A stretch of 64,000 bases of DNA from an uncultured Bacteroidia bacterium (GCA_902801625.1 CADCJI010000009.1:1-64000), one strand, 5' to 3'. Shown: positions 17,415 to 27,434, counted from the first letter of the stretch. Made by a program: numbers and translations. The notes: generated by a model not told the origin, from the letters alone.

Positions 17415-18410
17415 TTAATACTGTCTAAATCCGATAATCTTCCTCACCTCGTTCAAGGTCTTCGCCGCGCTCTCACGGGCCTTTTCGGCGCCCATACGGG
17501 CAATGCGGTCGAGGCGCTCGGTATCTGATGAGAACTCGATGATGCGCTCACGGATGGGAGCAACCGTCTTTTCGAGGTCTTCTGCAAGTTGTTTCTTCAT
17601 GTCGCCGTAACGGATGGAGCAGTCGTTCCACTTCTCGTCGAAATATTTCACCGTGTCAGGCTCACTGACGATGTTCATCATCGTGAAGAGGTTCTGGATG
17701 ACCTCGGGCTTAGGGCTGTTAGGCTCGGTCGGACCGCTGTCGGTGACGGCGCGCATCACCTTCTTGCGCATGGTCTTCTCATCCTCGAAGAGGTAGATGC
17801 AGTTGCCGTCGCTCTTGCCCATCTTGCCGCTACCGTCCAATCCCGGCACTTTGATGGCATCGCCACCGAAGTAATAGTTCTGGGGTTCGGGGAAGAACTC
17901 CACCTGATAGATGTTGTTGAAGCGTCGCGCGCACTTGCGGGCCATCTCCATATTCTGCTCCTGGTCCTTGCCCACAGGCACCCATTTGGCACGATGTTGC
18001 AGGATGTCGGCAGCCATCAGCGTGGGATAGGTAAACAAGCCAGCATTCACATTGTCAGGTTGTTGACGGGCTTTCTCCTTGAAGGTCGTCACTCGACCCA
18101 ATTCACCGATGTAGGCGTTCATGTTGAAGTAGAGATACAACTCGATGGTCTCTGGCACATCACTTTGAATGTAGATGGTGGCCTTTTCGGGGTCAATGCC
18201 ACAGGCAAGGTATTCGGCCAAAATCGTGCGGGCCGAACGCTGTATATTTTCAGGCTTTGGGTGCGTAGTCAGCGAATGCCAATCGGCGATGAAGAAGTAG
18301 CAGTTGTAGTCTTCCTGCATCTTCACGAAGCTACGCACGGCACCATAGTAATTGCCGAGGTGAAGGTTTCCGGTGGGGCGAATGCCGCTTAAAACGATGT
18401 CTTTTGCCAT
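17415..18410 (-). CDS. trpS: Tryptophan--tRNA ligase
   Basis: A 331-residue class I aminoacyl-tRNA synthetase that charges tRNA-Trp. The start MAKDIVLSGIRPTGNLHLGNYYGAV holds the HIGH-type motif (HLGN), so I use the ATG at 18410 rather than the longer open frame. The KMSKS-type loop is KMGKSDGN, and AYIGELGRVTTFKEK belongs to the substrate pocket. The size is usual for bacteria. A -7 box lies 20 bases upstream. Confidence 0.95.
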   Translation of the reverse strand: MAKDIVLSGIRPTGNLHLGNYYGAVRSFVKMQEDYNCYFFIADWHSLTTHPKPENIQRSARTILAEYLACGIDPEKATIYIQSDVPETIELYLYFNMNAYIGELGRVTTFKEKARQQPDNVNAGLFTYPTLMAADILQHRAKWVPVGKDQEQNMEMARKCARRFNNIYQVEFFPEPQNYYFGGDAIKVPGLDGSGKMGKSDGNCIYLFEDEKTMRKKVMRAVTDSGPTEPNSPKPEVIQNLFTMMNIVSEPDTVKYFDEKWNDCSIRYGDMKKQLAEDLEKTVAPIRERIIEFSSDTERLDRIARMGAEKARESAAKTLNEVRKIIGFRQY

Positions 18411-18429
18411 AATTGATTCAATTTGGGTG

Positions 18430-18437
18430 CAAAAGTA
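18430..18437 (-). promoter_or_regulatory. Candidate -7 box of trpS
   Basis: TACTTTTG on the minus strand, 20 bases before the trpS start. Confidence 0.45.
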
Positions 18438-18459
18438 ATAAAAAAACTGACAACATAGG

Positions 18460-18488
18460 AAAGCCCACCTCATTGCGAAGTGGGCTTT
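18460..18488 (-). terminator. Terminator of the M14 peptidase gene
   Basis: AAAGCCCAC and GTGGGCTTT form a stem of about 12 bp with one G-U pair, ending in T residues on the minus strand, 24 bases after the peptidase stop codon. Confidence 0.75.
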
Positions 18489-18512
18489 CATGATTAAATT
18501 TCAAAACTGCAT

Positions 18513-20186
18513 TTACCGAACAACAAATTTCCGCGTCTTGCCCGCAAAGGTAATGAAATACATGCCTTGAGGCAATGATGAAACATTTATCTGTTGGTTT
18601 TCAGCCGTGATTTGACCTGTCATTAGGGTTTGGCCAATAAGATTGGTGATGCGATACATTTGGTCTGGTAGAGACGTGGCACGCCGCGTCTCTACAAACA
18701 GAATGTTGTTTGTGGGATTAGGATAAACCATCAAGGACGCTGGATCCATCGTAATGCCGCCTTCCTCAACCCCATACCCTTCCGGCACCAGTTGCACATC
18801 CTGCACCAAGGTCTCCCAGTCTGCCACCGTCAAGGTAAGGGTCTTGGGGTAATAGCCCTCGCAAGAATACGTCACCTCATAGGTGCCGCCCTTGATGGGA
18901 CGATGGTAGTCGCCAACAGGCAAATGACTACTGACGGCAGAACCATGATGATCGTGAGTGAGAATAGTGACCTCTGCCTCCAAAGGCGCACCAGTGACCG
19001 AATCCGTCACCGTGCCGTGAATCCCATAGAGGCATTGCTCCATGTAACGCAACATACTCTCGTGATTGTAGGTCCAATACATGGGCATTGTCGACGGATT
19101 TGGCGTATAGGGGATGGAGCACTCGATGGTCACCTCACGGCATTGCTGATAGTAGTTCATGTAATCCTGACGGCTGCCATAGATAGGATACCACACATAA
19201 CCATTGACGATGCCGTTGTCGAAACCGCTCATATACATGGTATCGTGTTCATGAGTCAAGTCGGCATATTCGTGACACACCAATTGCCACCATTCGTCAT
19301 CGGGATGCAGGGGCTGGTAGGTGTCCCAAGGATAATTCATCACTTCGGAACCACCGTGATAGTTTGCCGCCATGGTAAAGGGATATTGCTCGGCAAGTTC
19401 CATCATCATCATGGTTTCAGGCTGATATTCCTTGCCATCGGGATGAGGACCATTGTCGAAGTCGGGGTAGTTGCGGTTCAGGTCTGCGTCGTTGGCGTTG
19501 TTGCGTCGGGCACCATAGACGGTACTGTCTCCCCCGTGATAAGTGCCGTCGGGGTTGGTGCAGGGCGAGATGAAAATGTCAAGCTGGTCGAGCAGTGCGA
19601 GAATTCGAGGGTCGTTGCTGGTGCAAAGCTCATCGATGAGACGCAGCATGAGCATCATGCCTGTCAGCTCGTCGCCATGGATGGTGGAAGTGTAAAGGAA
19701 CTTGGGCTTGCCGTCAGGATCTCCGTTGTTGAAGCGACAAAACATGAGCTTGCGTCCGCTCGCCAATGTGCCCAAATCGAAGTATGAGCATCTTTCAGGA
19801 AAATCTTCGGCGTATTGCTTCATCATGTCCTGGTAGGCCTCATAGGTAGGATAGGCATCCCAATCGTAAGCCACGCGGTTCGTGCCGTCCCACATGGCGT
19901 AATGTTCTTGCATGGAAGGCGGCATGAGCAGCGTAGGCTGATAGCCCATGGCAAGGAGTTGGTGGTACTGCTCTTCGTTGGCATAACAAATCAGACGGTT
20001 GCCTTCCAGTTTGTCGACAGAACAAAGGCGGGTGAGCCGCTTGGCCTCTTCACGTTGTTGTAAGGGCAGGGAGAAGAAATATTCCCCACGTGTGGCCATC
20101 AAGGCTTCGAGGTCGGTTTGGGCCATGGTCATTTTCCCCGCCAACAGTAGGAACGCAAGGATGGCAAATAGCCGTAGGTTTTTCAT
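18513..20186 (-). CDS. Secreted M14 zinc carboxypeptidase with T9SS type A sorting domain
   Basis: A 557-residue secreted peptidase. A signal peptide (1-22) is followed by a propeptide and an M14 domain: zinc ligands H170 and E173 (STIHGDELTG) and H277 (ANYHGGSEVMNYPWD), the arginine/asparagine cluster GARRNN and DLNRNYPDF, and the catalytic glutamate E355 (VTIECSIPY). A carboxypeptidase-regulatory-like Ig fold (GIHGTVTDSVTGAPLEAEVT) follows, then the sorting domain (SLMVYPNPTNNILF to KFVVR). It would be exported by Sec, moved over the outer membrane by T9SS and digest proteins outside the cell. The loop ETRRATSLP in the sorting domain is encoded by a dispersed palindrome (18669-18694). Confidence 0.92.
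   Translation of the reverse strand: MKNLRLFAILAFLLLAGKMTMAQTDLEALMATRGEYFFSLPLQQREEAKRLTRLCSVDKLEGNRLICYANEEQYHQLLAMGYQPTLLMPPSMQEHYAMWDGTNRVAYDWDAYPTYEAYQDMMKQYAEDFPERCSYFDLGTLASGRKLMFCRFNNGDPDGKPKFLYTSTIHGDELTGMMLMLRLIDELCTSNDPRILALLDQLDIFISPCTNPDGTYHGGDSTVYGARRNNANDADLNRNYPDFDNGPHPDGKEYQPETMMMMELAEQYPFTMAANYHGGSEVMNYPWDTYQPLHPDDEWWQLVCHEYADLTHEHDTMYMSGFDNGIVNGYVWYPIYGSRQDYMNYYQQCREVTIECSIPYTPNPSTMPMYWTYNHESMLRYMEQCLYGIHGTVTDSVTGAPLEAEVTILTHDHHGSAVSSHLPVGDYHRPIKGGTYEVTYSCEGYYPKTLTLTVADWETLVQDVQLVPEGYGVEEGGITMDPASLMVYPNPTNNILFVETRRATSLPDQMYRITNLIGQTLMTGQITAENQQINVSSLPQGMYFITFAGKTRKFVVR
18669..18694. repeat. GAGACG palindrome inside the M14 peptidase sorting domain
   Basis: Arms TAGAGACG and CGTCTCTA around a GC-rich centre. 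It is read on the minus strand as RRATSL in the loop between the first two strands of the sorting domain, the same place as in three other T9SS genes of this window. Confidence 0.8.
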
Positions 20187-20231
20187 AGATTTTTTGAGGT
20201 TAAAATAATGTTCCTATTTTTTGTTTCGGTC

Positions 20232-20326
20232 TGTAGGGTTGTCACACTGTCTTTCGACAGGCTCAAGAACCATGGCAGCCGCTGTGCCGTTTCAGCGTGC
20301 GGCTGCCGTGGTACGACAGCCCTACA
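20232..20326. repeat. TGTAGGGCTGTC inverted-repeat element, copy 1
   Basis: A 95-bp imperfect palindrome with termini TGTAGGGTTGTC and GACAGCCCTACA and inner GGCAGCCGC/GCGGCTGCC arms. It starts 10 bases after the stop codon of the T9SS gene at 20336. It contains a partial CTTCGACAGGCTCA repeat (20251-20271), one repeat inside another. Confidence 0.85.
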
Positions 20327-20335
20327 AGACCACGA

Positions 20336-23300
20336 TTATCGCACCACAAATTTATGCGTCTCGCCCGCAAAGGTAATGAAATACATGCCTTGAGGCAATG
20401 ATGAAACATCAATTTGTTGGTTATCAGCGTTAATGTTGCCGGAAAGGACGGTTTGGCCCATAAGGTTGGTAATTCTGAATTCGGAATGCTGAATGCAGAA
20501 TGATGAATGATGAATGGTGAGAATGCCGTTGGTAGGATTAGGATAAACCGCAAAGGTCCCTGAGCCTGACGAAGGGCTTTCCTCTTCAACCCCATGAATG
20601 TCACTGTAAATCGCGTCGCAGTCCTCGTCGCCGGGTTTGAACACCAATTCATCCTCAATCCAGTAGCAGCGCAGGCCTTCCACACGGATGCCGTCTCGGT
20701 TGTTCATCAATCTTTCGGGGAAGAAACTGGTGAGGTGACCGATGCCACACACGATGTCGCCGCTGAAGTAGTCGTCCACATCGCTGACACGCAGCATCCG
20801 ATAGGTTTTGCCTTCGTATTCGATTTCTTCCACCGCGTCAACATGCATGATGAGGCTTTCCGTACCGACTTTAATCGTCCAACTGTCGCCTTCTTCGGCA
20901 CCAAAGTCATACAGCACGGTAAACTCATCCAAAGTCTTGTTCCACCAATACAATTTGCCGTCGCGCTCATAGACATATTCGTGCGTCACATCTTGATGCA
21001 AATCCTTGTCGTAAAGCGTGTTGATTTTCACAAGGATATGTGTCGGCTCATCTTGGACAATAGTATCGCCCGCCTGATACATATATTGGTAAGTAATGCT
21101 GCCATTATCGTTTTGGATTTCGTAGTACCATTCGGAGCCAGCAGGAATCATATCGCCTGGTATAGTGACAAGGACGTAGTCGTTTTCGGGATGCTCGCTA
21201 TCTAAAGCATAGGCCGACTCGCAGCCGTTCTCGTAGGAAGCCGTGAGGCGGTAGTAATAATCACCCGGTTCATTGGTATGGTCGTCCCAATAGTAATGAG
21301 CGAATTTGCTTGTCTCTGCAATTCGTTCCATGACATCCAAACTTTCACCACGATAGATGTTGAAATGCGCCACTTCATTGTCTTCTTTTGCCAATGACTC
21401 AAAGAAAGCTTGTATCAGCCAATCGCCACCTTGTCCTGTTTCGGCATAATAATCGTGCCACCCGTTTTCGGAAGACCAAGCCCATCTTCCGTTCGGGTCG
21501 CCCGCCGTGAGGCAATAAGCCGCCACGTTTGACAGTCCATCGGTTTCAATGACTATCCAAACCGAATTGCTTGACGTACATGCTATTGGTGTAGTCAGTT
21601 CCACCTCAACCCATTCGTCAGGACCAGCTTCAAGGGTATGGTGTTCAATTTCAACCATATTAACAGGAGTATCTTCCCCGAAGTAGATTTTTACATAACA
21701 AGACCCTTCTTGGTTTTGGCAGTTTGTTTTGAAAAGCTTGACCTTCCTTAATTCACAGGGGATATCATCGAAGGTCTCGGCTGGGATTTTAATGCCCCAT
21801 TGCGCCACATCAACCGCACCCGACATGGATTCTTCGTCATAATGGAACCAGAAATCATGCATCAGGTTCTCCCACAACAGCACAGCGTATTGATTTCCAT
21901 TGGACTCTTGTTGGTAATGGCCGCTGAAGTTTTCAGGCGCATCGCAGTCGTCAAGAATAGTGTCGTTGATGTAAACCGCTATCTCGAAGGTTCCATAGTC
22001 CGTTTCGATTTCGATGTTTGTCCGAGCATAACCCTTGGCTAAATCTTTCAAAGTCACAGTCAGATCTGCGACATCGCCGCTTAGTTCCAAGTCAAACGGG
22101 GGTTCTGGATAGGTCTCAATATTCAGATAATCAGTGTCTTTTTCAGTAATGGATAGCACACGTATCGTCGGGATGTACCATGATTTGTTCATGATCATTG
22201 TTTGAACGACACCTGACGGATTATCAAAGTACATTTCTCTTGCGAACAAGAGATTCACCATGCCTGCTTGATCAATCATTACCGGCAGTTCCCTTTGTCC
22301 GACCGAAGTGAAGATGGATACCGATGTTGTGACATACTCCCTCAAGTCCTGGTTGTCTTTTACAGGATAGGTGAAGCGGAAGTTGAACGATACGCTTTCT
22401 CCAGGTCCGATAGTATAGGGAAGGTCAGGGAGGTCATAGCCAGGCCACAAATACCCACCATAATCACCCATAGAATCGATTTGCACGGGGTAGCTGTATT
22501 CGTTTGTGACGGTGAAATACTCAATATCCCCATTGTGGTAAAACCAAAGCGTATCGGGATTAATTACCAAGTCACCGTTGCTTGGGGAAAGCCCTCCAGC
22601 AATATGAACATACGGGCTACTTCCTTGACCCAAGGAACTACTGCTATAGATGTTGACATTAGTGTTGTTTTCAGGAAAATCGACCAAGGTAACGGCTATA
22701 TGAAGCGACTCGTGAGGCGGGATTACGTATGGAAGACTGTGCGAAGGCACCAGCTCAAGATAGTCAGTGCCGTCTTCATAAAGCTCATAGATTGTGATGC
22801 TATCCAAGGCATTGGTGTTAGTTAAATTGAAACCCTGGGTCAGAGGGGAGTTTTCATCGAAAGTAAGTCCCTGCATAGGCATCCAAAGCAATCCCTCGTC
22901 CCAGGCTTCCTCGTTGACCCTGACAGTGACTTGTCTGTAGCCAATCGAGGTCGCCACATTGACGTAGTAGGTGAGATAACCTTTGTATCCAATTCCGTTC
23001 ACATACACTTCCACGTTCATGGTTTCATTGGGCTGCAAAGTGCGGGGCAGACCTGGACCAGAGAGAAGCACCACATTGTCATCAGGTTCCACATTGATGG
23101 ATGAAATGGTGACAGCCGAGTCGGTTTGGTTGCTGATGGTGAAAGTCTGTGGCACCCAAGGCTCTTCAAAAGTCAGTATATCGGGTAAAATGACCAAACC
23201 GTCTTGCTGTATAGTCCCATCAATTTGAATATCATCAACGCAAATAGCAGATTGTCCAGAACAATAGTGGTGACGAATGGCGACATAGACCTCCTGACCG

Positions 23301-23770
23301 GTATAAGCGGAAAGGTCAACGGTATAGTTGTACCAGTTGCCCTGACGGTTTCCCGCATCTTTGGCGGCTATGGTCCATTGCGACAAGAGCGTGAAAGCCA
23401 ATGGGTCATTGTTGACTGTAGTTGAGATGGATACCCCAAAATGCTCAGCACAGTAGATTTCATCCAAAGCACAAACATAGAAACGGATAACGGGTCCGTC
23501 TTCACTCAAAACCAATCGTGGAGAAACGAGATACTCATTTGGTGTAAGAGGTTCGCCCGTGGCATAGTCCTTGGAATAAGCCATCACCATCCCATTGGAA
23601 TTGTAGCCCATGCCGCCAATGGAAGATTCCCAACAATGGCCGTCGCCGTCGCCATCGAGTGTGGTCCAGCCTTGAAGGGTACCGTCTTCAAAGTCGTAAT
23701 GGAGGCTCTGCGCCACGCCGCCAAAAGCGAAGGCAAGTGAAATCGCTAATGTTAATACTAATCTTTTCAT
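20336..23770 (-). CDS. Large T9SS surface protein with adhesin-like jelly-roll domains
   Basis: About 1144 residues, exported and anchored by T9SS. I start at MKRLVLTLAISLAFAFGG, a signal peptide; an ATG nine codons upstream is possible. Order: a cleaved-adhesin-like jelly roll (LHYDFEDGTLQGWTTLD to CVDDIQIDGT) as in gingipain haemagglutinin regions; several Ig-like choice-of-anchor repeats (about 190-630); a second jelly roll; a fibronectin-like domain (FNIYRGES); the 190-residue module shared with three neighbours; and a type A sorting domain (AVYPNPTNGILT to KFVVR). The sorting-domain loop is encoded by a CATTCATCATTC-type simple repeat (20472-20519) instead of the GAGACG palindrome of its neighbours. 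Probable adhesin or matrix protein; no catalytic site seen. Confidence 0.85.
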   Translation of the reverse strand: MKRLVLTLAISLAFAFGGVAQSLHYDFEDGTLQGWTTLDGDGDGHCWESSIGGMGYNSNGMVMAYSKDYATGEPLTPNEYLVSPRLVLSEDGPVIRFYVCALDEIYCAEHFGVSISTTVNNDPLAFTLLSQWTIAAKDAGNRQGNWYNYTVDLSAYTGQEVYVAIRHHYCSGQSAICVDDIQIDGTIQQDGLVILPDILTFEEPWVPQTFTISNQTDSAVTISSINVEPDDNVVLLSGPGLPRTLQPNETMNVEVYVNGIGYKGYLTYYVNVATSIGYRQVTVRVNEEAWDEGLLWMPMQGLTFDENSPLTQGFNLTNTNALDSITIYELYEDGTDYLELVPSHSLPYVIPPHESLHIAVTLVDFPENNTNVNIYSSSSLGQGSSPYVHIAGGLSPSNGDLVINPDTLWFYHNGDIEYFTVTNEYSYPVQIDSMGDYGGYLWPGYDLPDLPYTIGPGESVSFNFRFTYPVKDNQDLREYVTTSVSIFTSVGQRELPVMIDQAGMVNLLFAREMYFDNPSGVVQTMIMNKSWYIPTIRVLSITEKDTDYLNIETYPEPPFDLELSGDVADLTVTLKDLAKGYARTNIEIETDYGTFEIAVYINDTILDDCDAPENFSGHYQQESNGNQYAVLLWENLMHDFWFHYDEESMSGAVDVAQWGIKIPAETFDDIPCELRKVKLFKTNCQNQEGSCYVKIYFGEDTPVNMVEIEHHTLEAGPDEWVEVELTTPIACTSSNSVWIVIETDGLSNVAAYCLTAGDPNGRWAWSSENGWHDYYAETGQGGDWLIQAFFESLAKEDNEVAHFNIYRGESLDVMERIAETSKFAHYYWDDHTNEPGDYYYRLTASYENGCESAYALDSEHPENDYVLVTIPGDMIPAGSEWYYEIQNDNGSITYQYMYQAGDTIVQDEPTHILVKINTLYDKDLHQDVTHEYVYERDGKLYWWNKTLDEFTVLYDFGAEEGDSWTIKVGTESLIMHVDAVEEIEYEGKTYRMLRVSDVDDYFSGDIVCGIGHLTSFFPERLMNNRDGIRVEGLRCYWIEDELVFKPGDEDCDAIYSDIHGVEEESPSSGSGTFAVYPNPTNGILTIHHSSFCIQHSEFRITNLMGQTVLSGNINADNQQIDVSSLPQGMYFITFAGETHKFVVR
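20472..20519. repeat. Simple-sequence repeat inside a sorting domain
   Basis: About 48 bases of degenerate GAATGATGAATG-type units, read on the minus strand as IHHSSFCIQHSEF. It occupies the loop that carries the GAGACG palindrome in the four related genes. Confidence 0.65.
20555..20577. repeat. CTGAGCCTGACGAAGG repeat in a T9SS linker
   Basis: A slightly diverged copy of the CTGAGCCTGTCGAAGG family, read as SPSSGSGT between the shared module and the sorting domain. Confidence 0.8.
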
Positions 23771-23812
23771 TGTCGTATGTTTTTGATTGTTATTCATTTA
23801 TTCGTTTCGGTT

Positions 23813-23883
23813 TGTAGGGCTGTCACAACGTGGCAGCCGCCTTGGTTTTCCATGTGCGGCTGCCGTAATACGACAGCCCTACA
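23813..23883. repeat. TGTAGGGCTGTC inverted-repeat element, copy 2
   Basis: A 71-bp imperfect palindrome with TGTAGGGCTGTC and GACAGCCCTACA termini and inner GGCAGCCGC/GCGGCTGCC arms, 9 bases after the stop codon at 23892. Confidence 0.85.
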
Positions 23884-23891
23884 GACCCTCA

Positions 23892-26800
23892 CTAATGTAC
23901 CACAAATTTTCGCGTTTCGCCTGCAAAGGTAATGAAATACATGCCTTGGGGCAATGATGACACATTGATCTGTTGGTTATCAGCCGTGATTTTACCTGTC
24001 AATAGGGTTTGACCCATCACATTGGTAATACGATACGTTTGGGCATGTAGAGACGTTGCGCGCAACGTCTGTACAAACAAGATGCCGTTTGTAGGATTAG
24101 GATAAACCATCAAGGACCCTGCGGTTCCTGAGCCTGTCGAAGGGCCGTTCTCTTCCACACCGTGAAGTTCGCTAATGACTGCGTCGCAGTCCTCGTCGCC
24201 GTATTTAAACACCAGTTCGCCTTCATTCCAATAGCAACGCATACCTTCAACACGCACACCATCACTGTTGTCCATCAGCCTTTCGGGGAAGAAACTGGTG
24301 AGGTGGCCGATGCCGCATACGATATTGCCGCTGAAGAGGTCTTCGGGATCGCTCACGCGCAGCATCCGATAGATCCTGCCCTCGTATTCGATTTCTTCAA
24401 CTGCGTCCACATGCATAGTAAGGATTTCCGTGCCGACAAAAATGTTCCAACTGTCGCCCACTTCGGCTTCATAGTCATACAGCACGGTGAATAACCCCAA
24501 GCGCTTGTTCCACCAATACAACTTGCCGTTGAGTTCAAAGACATACTCATGCGTCACCTCTTCACGCAATCCCTTGTCGTAAAGCGTGTTGATCTTCACA
24601 AGGATATGCGTCTGCTCATCGTTGATAATGGTGTCTCCTGCCTGATACATATATTGGTAAGTGATAGTACCATTTTCATTCAGGATTTCATAGTACCATT
24701 CAGGATGGCTCGGAGGTGTGACATTAGTATAGTCGCAATCATATCCCCCTTCATGATAAAGCATCTCGCCATCATTAACATAACAGCGAAGGTATTCTAT
24801 CTCACTTGCATCATACAAAATGTCGCCATTGCAAGTCCAGACGCTGGGGAACAAGCCTTTCTCATAGCCAACCCCCTCAATGATTTTACCACGGAAAGTT
24901 GGATGATTCTGATATTCGTTAAACCTAACCCACTGCGTACGGTAATTGTGTCCGTTCCAAGTCACGCTGCCAACACTATCGACAGTCGCCAAATGAGCAC
25001 AGTCACCTACTTCGTAATACCACGATTCGCCTGCTTCGGCATCAAAGTCATACAAAATCGAGAAGGCGTTTGAGGTCGGGTTGAACCAATACACCTTGTT
25101 GTCTTCCTCGTACACAAATTCTCCCCCTTCATGCCCAGTGTCAACAAAATGCTGCGTGATGATGCTGCACTGATGGCCTTGGATAATCGTGTCGCCATCC
25201 ACGAAAAACCTCTGATATTCAGGATGCGTGCCCCATGGGTTGAACACATCGAAATACCATTCCGCGCCTTGTGGAGCAAATGCCGCAGGTGCTCCATCGC
25301 TGTTCATCACACAATCGTCAAACTCTTCGTTGTCCCAAACCAGGTTGCCATTCTCGTGATAGCACAAAAGAGTTATAAACGCACCACCCATGCCTTCACT
25401 ACCGCTGTTCAAGAAACCGAATGTGCTGCCCACGCCTTCAATCCAGTATTCATCAACTTCGGTTGGTGGATAACCAATAGAATATGCCCCAAGACCTAAT
25501 TGTCGCCTCATGGTGCCATCCACTTCCACCTCTGATTCTTCCATCACCATCAGCTGTTGGCCCATCCAGTTCACAGTGACAGTATCGCCCACGTTCAAGT
25601 TGAAATCATAGAGCAGAACCTCATCCTGGTAGTTTTGGGATATTTTTCTACGATAATACACTCTTCTATCCTCTTCGCGAACCGCACCTGCTTTTGCGAT
25701 TCCATATTTACTTTTCGTCCAAACTATTTTATAGTCAACTCCATCCAAGGTAATATCATCCCTAATGCTTTGGATTTCGGTATGGTAATCATTCGGATAG
25801 TTCATAGAGCCTATAACAACCACATTCCATTTCTGGCGTTGGTTGCCTTCTTTAATCATCGGGACATAGTCATGGAAATACGGGTCACTATAGATTAATT
25901 CCCCGTCTTGATAAACCTCGCCCAAATGGTAGGCAGAACCGTCCAAAGGGAATGCTTGGATAGCATACAGCAATCCATAATTGCTGCCAATGCCTTCAAT
26001 CCAATTCCAGTCATGAGGATGATCGCCTTCCTCGCAATTACTGTCAAACCAAAAACGATTTCTCATGCTTCCGTTAATTCCAATCTCGTCAATATCAAAT
26101 ACTGACATCCAATATTGTCCTTCATATTCAAAACCATCACACACGGAAAGTGAGAAGTCATAAATGAGTCGTTCCGTATTCGGTTCCATATCCAAATACA
26201 AATACTGGGGCACATTTTCCTCCGAGAACAACCTAAAATACCATTTGCCATCTGCTTCAACACGAATGCCGCCAAAGCAATCTCCATCAATGACGTCTCC
26301 ATAAGACGTGCATTTAATCACTTTATGATAAGTTGTGCCTTCCACAACCGTATCACCCTTTATTCCAATCTGGATATATGGAGCCCAATCCAAATATAGG
26401 TTTTGGTAATAGATGGCCCAACGCGTGTTGTCATACGGAAAATCTTCTCGAATATGGTCTGCATCCGAAATGCTCTTCCAATACTCCCCGCCGCCATCGA
26501 AATACAGATGGTTGTCATATCCTTTGAAAAGATGAGGATTTTCGCCGCCTGGAGCGATGTCCACAAGGGGAAGATGCTCTCCTATCTCGGTGAAATGCTC
26601 GCCATGGTCGGTGGAATAAGAAAGAACTGCCTGAAGTCCCATGAAGTGAGGCGTGTACACAACTCCTTCATCGCTAATGGCCAAACTCGTTCCATCAAAC
26701 AGATAGAAACCCGGAATATGCTGGAAACCAACACTACTTCCATCGGCATTATAGCCACAAGCCACCACATTTCCCTCAAGGTCGAAGGCCATATCCTTAA

Positions 26801-27434
26801 TGCTAATGCCTTCAAAGGCAACGAGTTCCCAATTTTGTATGTCTGTCAAAGTAGAATGATAAATGCCGACGATATTCATTATGTAGTAGGCAACGCTGAC
26901 ATACACATCGCCATTTTCATTGACCAAAAGATCGCTGACGGATTCAGAGTTTTCGAGAAAATCAAGAATCCACCCTTCCCATGTCACACCGCCGTCAAGG
27001 GTATAGGAGATTTCCCCGTTTTCAGCCCAAACCACCATAATGTCGTTGGTTGGAGCACATATACCTGCTTTAGTCGGCATCCCACACGAGGAAAGCACCG
27101 TGGTTTGCTGCCATGTGTCGCCGCCATCGTCGGAATACACTACAGTCTGCTGGTTATCATTAAAGACACAGATTCTTCCTTCAGGGCTAACCGCAAAGCA
27201 TGACGAATTAATATGACCAATAAAACCTGTTTCTTGGCCTAATACAGTCTGCCACGTCTCGCCATCGTCTTGCGACCGCGACAATGTGCCATATTCACCA
27301 TAGGCAAAGATGCTTCCATCGGGAGCGGCACCTATTATTCCGGTGCCATTGATGGACTTCCAAATGTTTTCTTGCGCCTCAAGGATGCCAAGGCAGCCGA
27401 GGCAAAGGATGATGATTGATACTATTTTTTTCAT
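23892..27434 (-). CDS. Large T9SS surface protein with Asp-box (BNR-like) propeller
   Basis: 1180 residues. A signal peptide (MKKIVSIIILCLGCLGILEA) is followed by a region with Asp-box motifs spaced as in beta-propellers: SQDDGETW, YSDDGGDTW, TLDGGVTW and STDHGEHF (about residues 50-290). Such propellers occur in sialidases and in non-catalytic surface proteins; I see no sialidase catalytic set, so no enzyme activity is claimed. At least three related 150-200-residue modules follow (each with WYYE or KWNV, a GDT-IQG turn and LLYDF), the last being the module shared with its neighbours, then a type A sorting domain (SLMVYPNPTNGILF to KFVVH). GPSTGSGT and LRATSL in the tail come from dispersed repeats. 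Confidence 0.85.
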   Translation of the reverse strand: MKKIVSIIILCLGCLGILEAQENIWKSINGTGIIGAAPDGSIFAYGEYGTLSRSQDDGETWQTVLGQETGFIGHINSSCFAVSPEGRICVFNDNQQTVVYSDDGGDTWQQTTVLSSCGMPTKAGICAPTNDIMVVWAENGEISYTLDGGVTWEGWILDFLENSESVSDLLVNENGDVYVSVAYYIMNIVGIYHSTLTDIQNWELVAFEGISIKDMAFDLEGNVVACGYNADGSSVGFQHIPGFYLFDGTSLAISDEGVVYTPHFMGLQAVLSYSTDHGEHFTEIGEHLPLVDIAPGGENPHLFKGYDNHLYFDGGGEYWKSISDADHIREDFPYDNTRWAIYYQNLYLDWAPYIQIGIKGDTVVEGTTYHKVIKCTSYGDVIDGDCFGGIRVEADGKWYFRLFSEENVPQYLYLDMEPNTERLIYDFSLSVCDGFEYEGQYWMSVFDIDEIGINGSMRNRFWFDSNCEEGDHPHDWNWIEGIGSNYGLLYAIQAFPLDGSAYHLGEVYQDGELIYSDPYFHDYVPMIKEGNQRQKWNVVVIGSMNYPNDYHTEIQSIRDDITLDGVDYKIVWTKSKYGIAKAGAVREEDRRVYYRRKISQNYQDEVLLYDFNLNVGDTVTVNWMGQQLMVMEESEVEVDGTMRRQLGLGAYSIGYPPTEVDEYWIEGVGSTFGFLNSGSEGMGGAFITLLCYHENGNLVWDNEEFDDCVMNSDGAPAAFAPQGAEWYFDVFNPWGTHPEYQRFFVDGDTIIQGHQCSIITQHFVDTGHEGGEFVYEEDNKVYWFNPTSNAFSILYDFDAEAGESWYYEVGDCAHLATVDSVGSVTWNGHNYRTQWVRFNEYQNHPTFRGKIIEGVGYEKGLFPSVWTCNGDILYDASEIEYLRCYVNDGEMLYHEGGYDCDYTNVTPPSHPEWYYEILNENGTITYQYMYQAGDTIINDEQTHILVKINTLYDKGLREEVTHEYVFELNGKLYWWNKRLGLFTVLYDYEAEVGDSWNIFVGTEILTMHVDAVEEIEYEGRIYRMLRVSDPEDLFSGNIVCGIGHLTSFFPERLMDNSDGVRVEGMRCYWNEGELVFKYGDEDCDAVISELHGVEENGPSTGSGTAGSLMVYPNPTNGILFVQTLRATSLHAQTYRITNVMGQTLLTGKITADNQQINVSSLPQGMYFITFAGETRKFVVH
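24046..24075. repeat. GAGACG palindrome in a sorting domain
   Basis: 30 bases with arms TGTAGAGACGTTGCG and CGCAACGTCTGTACA, one mismatch. Read on the minus strand as LRATSL. Confidence 0.85.
24123..24146. repeat. CTGAGCCTGTCGAAGG repeat in a T9SS linker
   Basis: A 24-base copy read in frame as GPSTGSGT, just before the sorting domain of the gene at 23892. Confidence 0.85.

Larger units (their letters stand above)
20336..21133 (-). repeat. Shared T9SS 3' cassette, copy 1
   Basis: About 800 bp at the gene's 3' end encoding the YYEIQN to GDEDCDAIYSD module plus sorting domain. Nearly the same DNA recurs at 23892, 27567 and 30587. Confidence 0.85.
23892..24701 (-). repeat. Shared T9SS 3' cassette, copy 2
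   Basis: Second copy of the 800-bp module plus sorting-domain cassette, with the GPSTGSGT repeat and the GAGACG palindrome inside it. Confidence 0.85.
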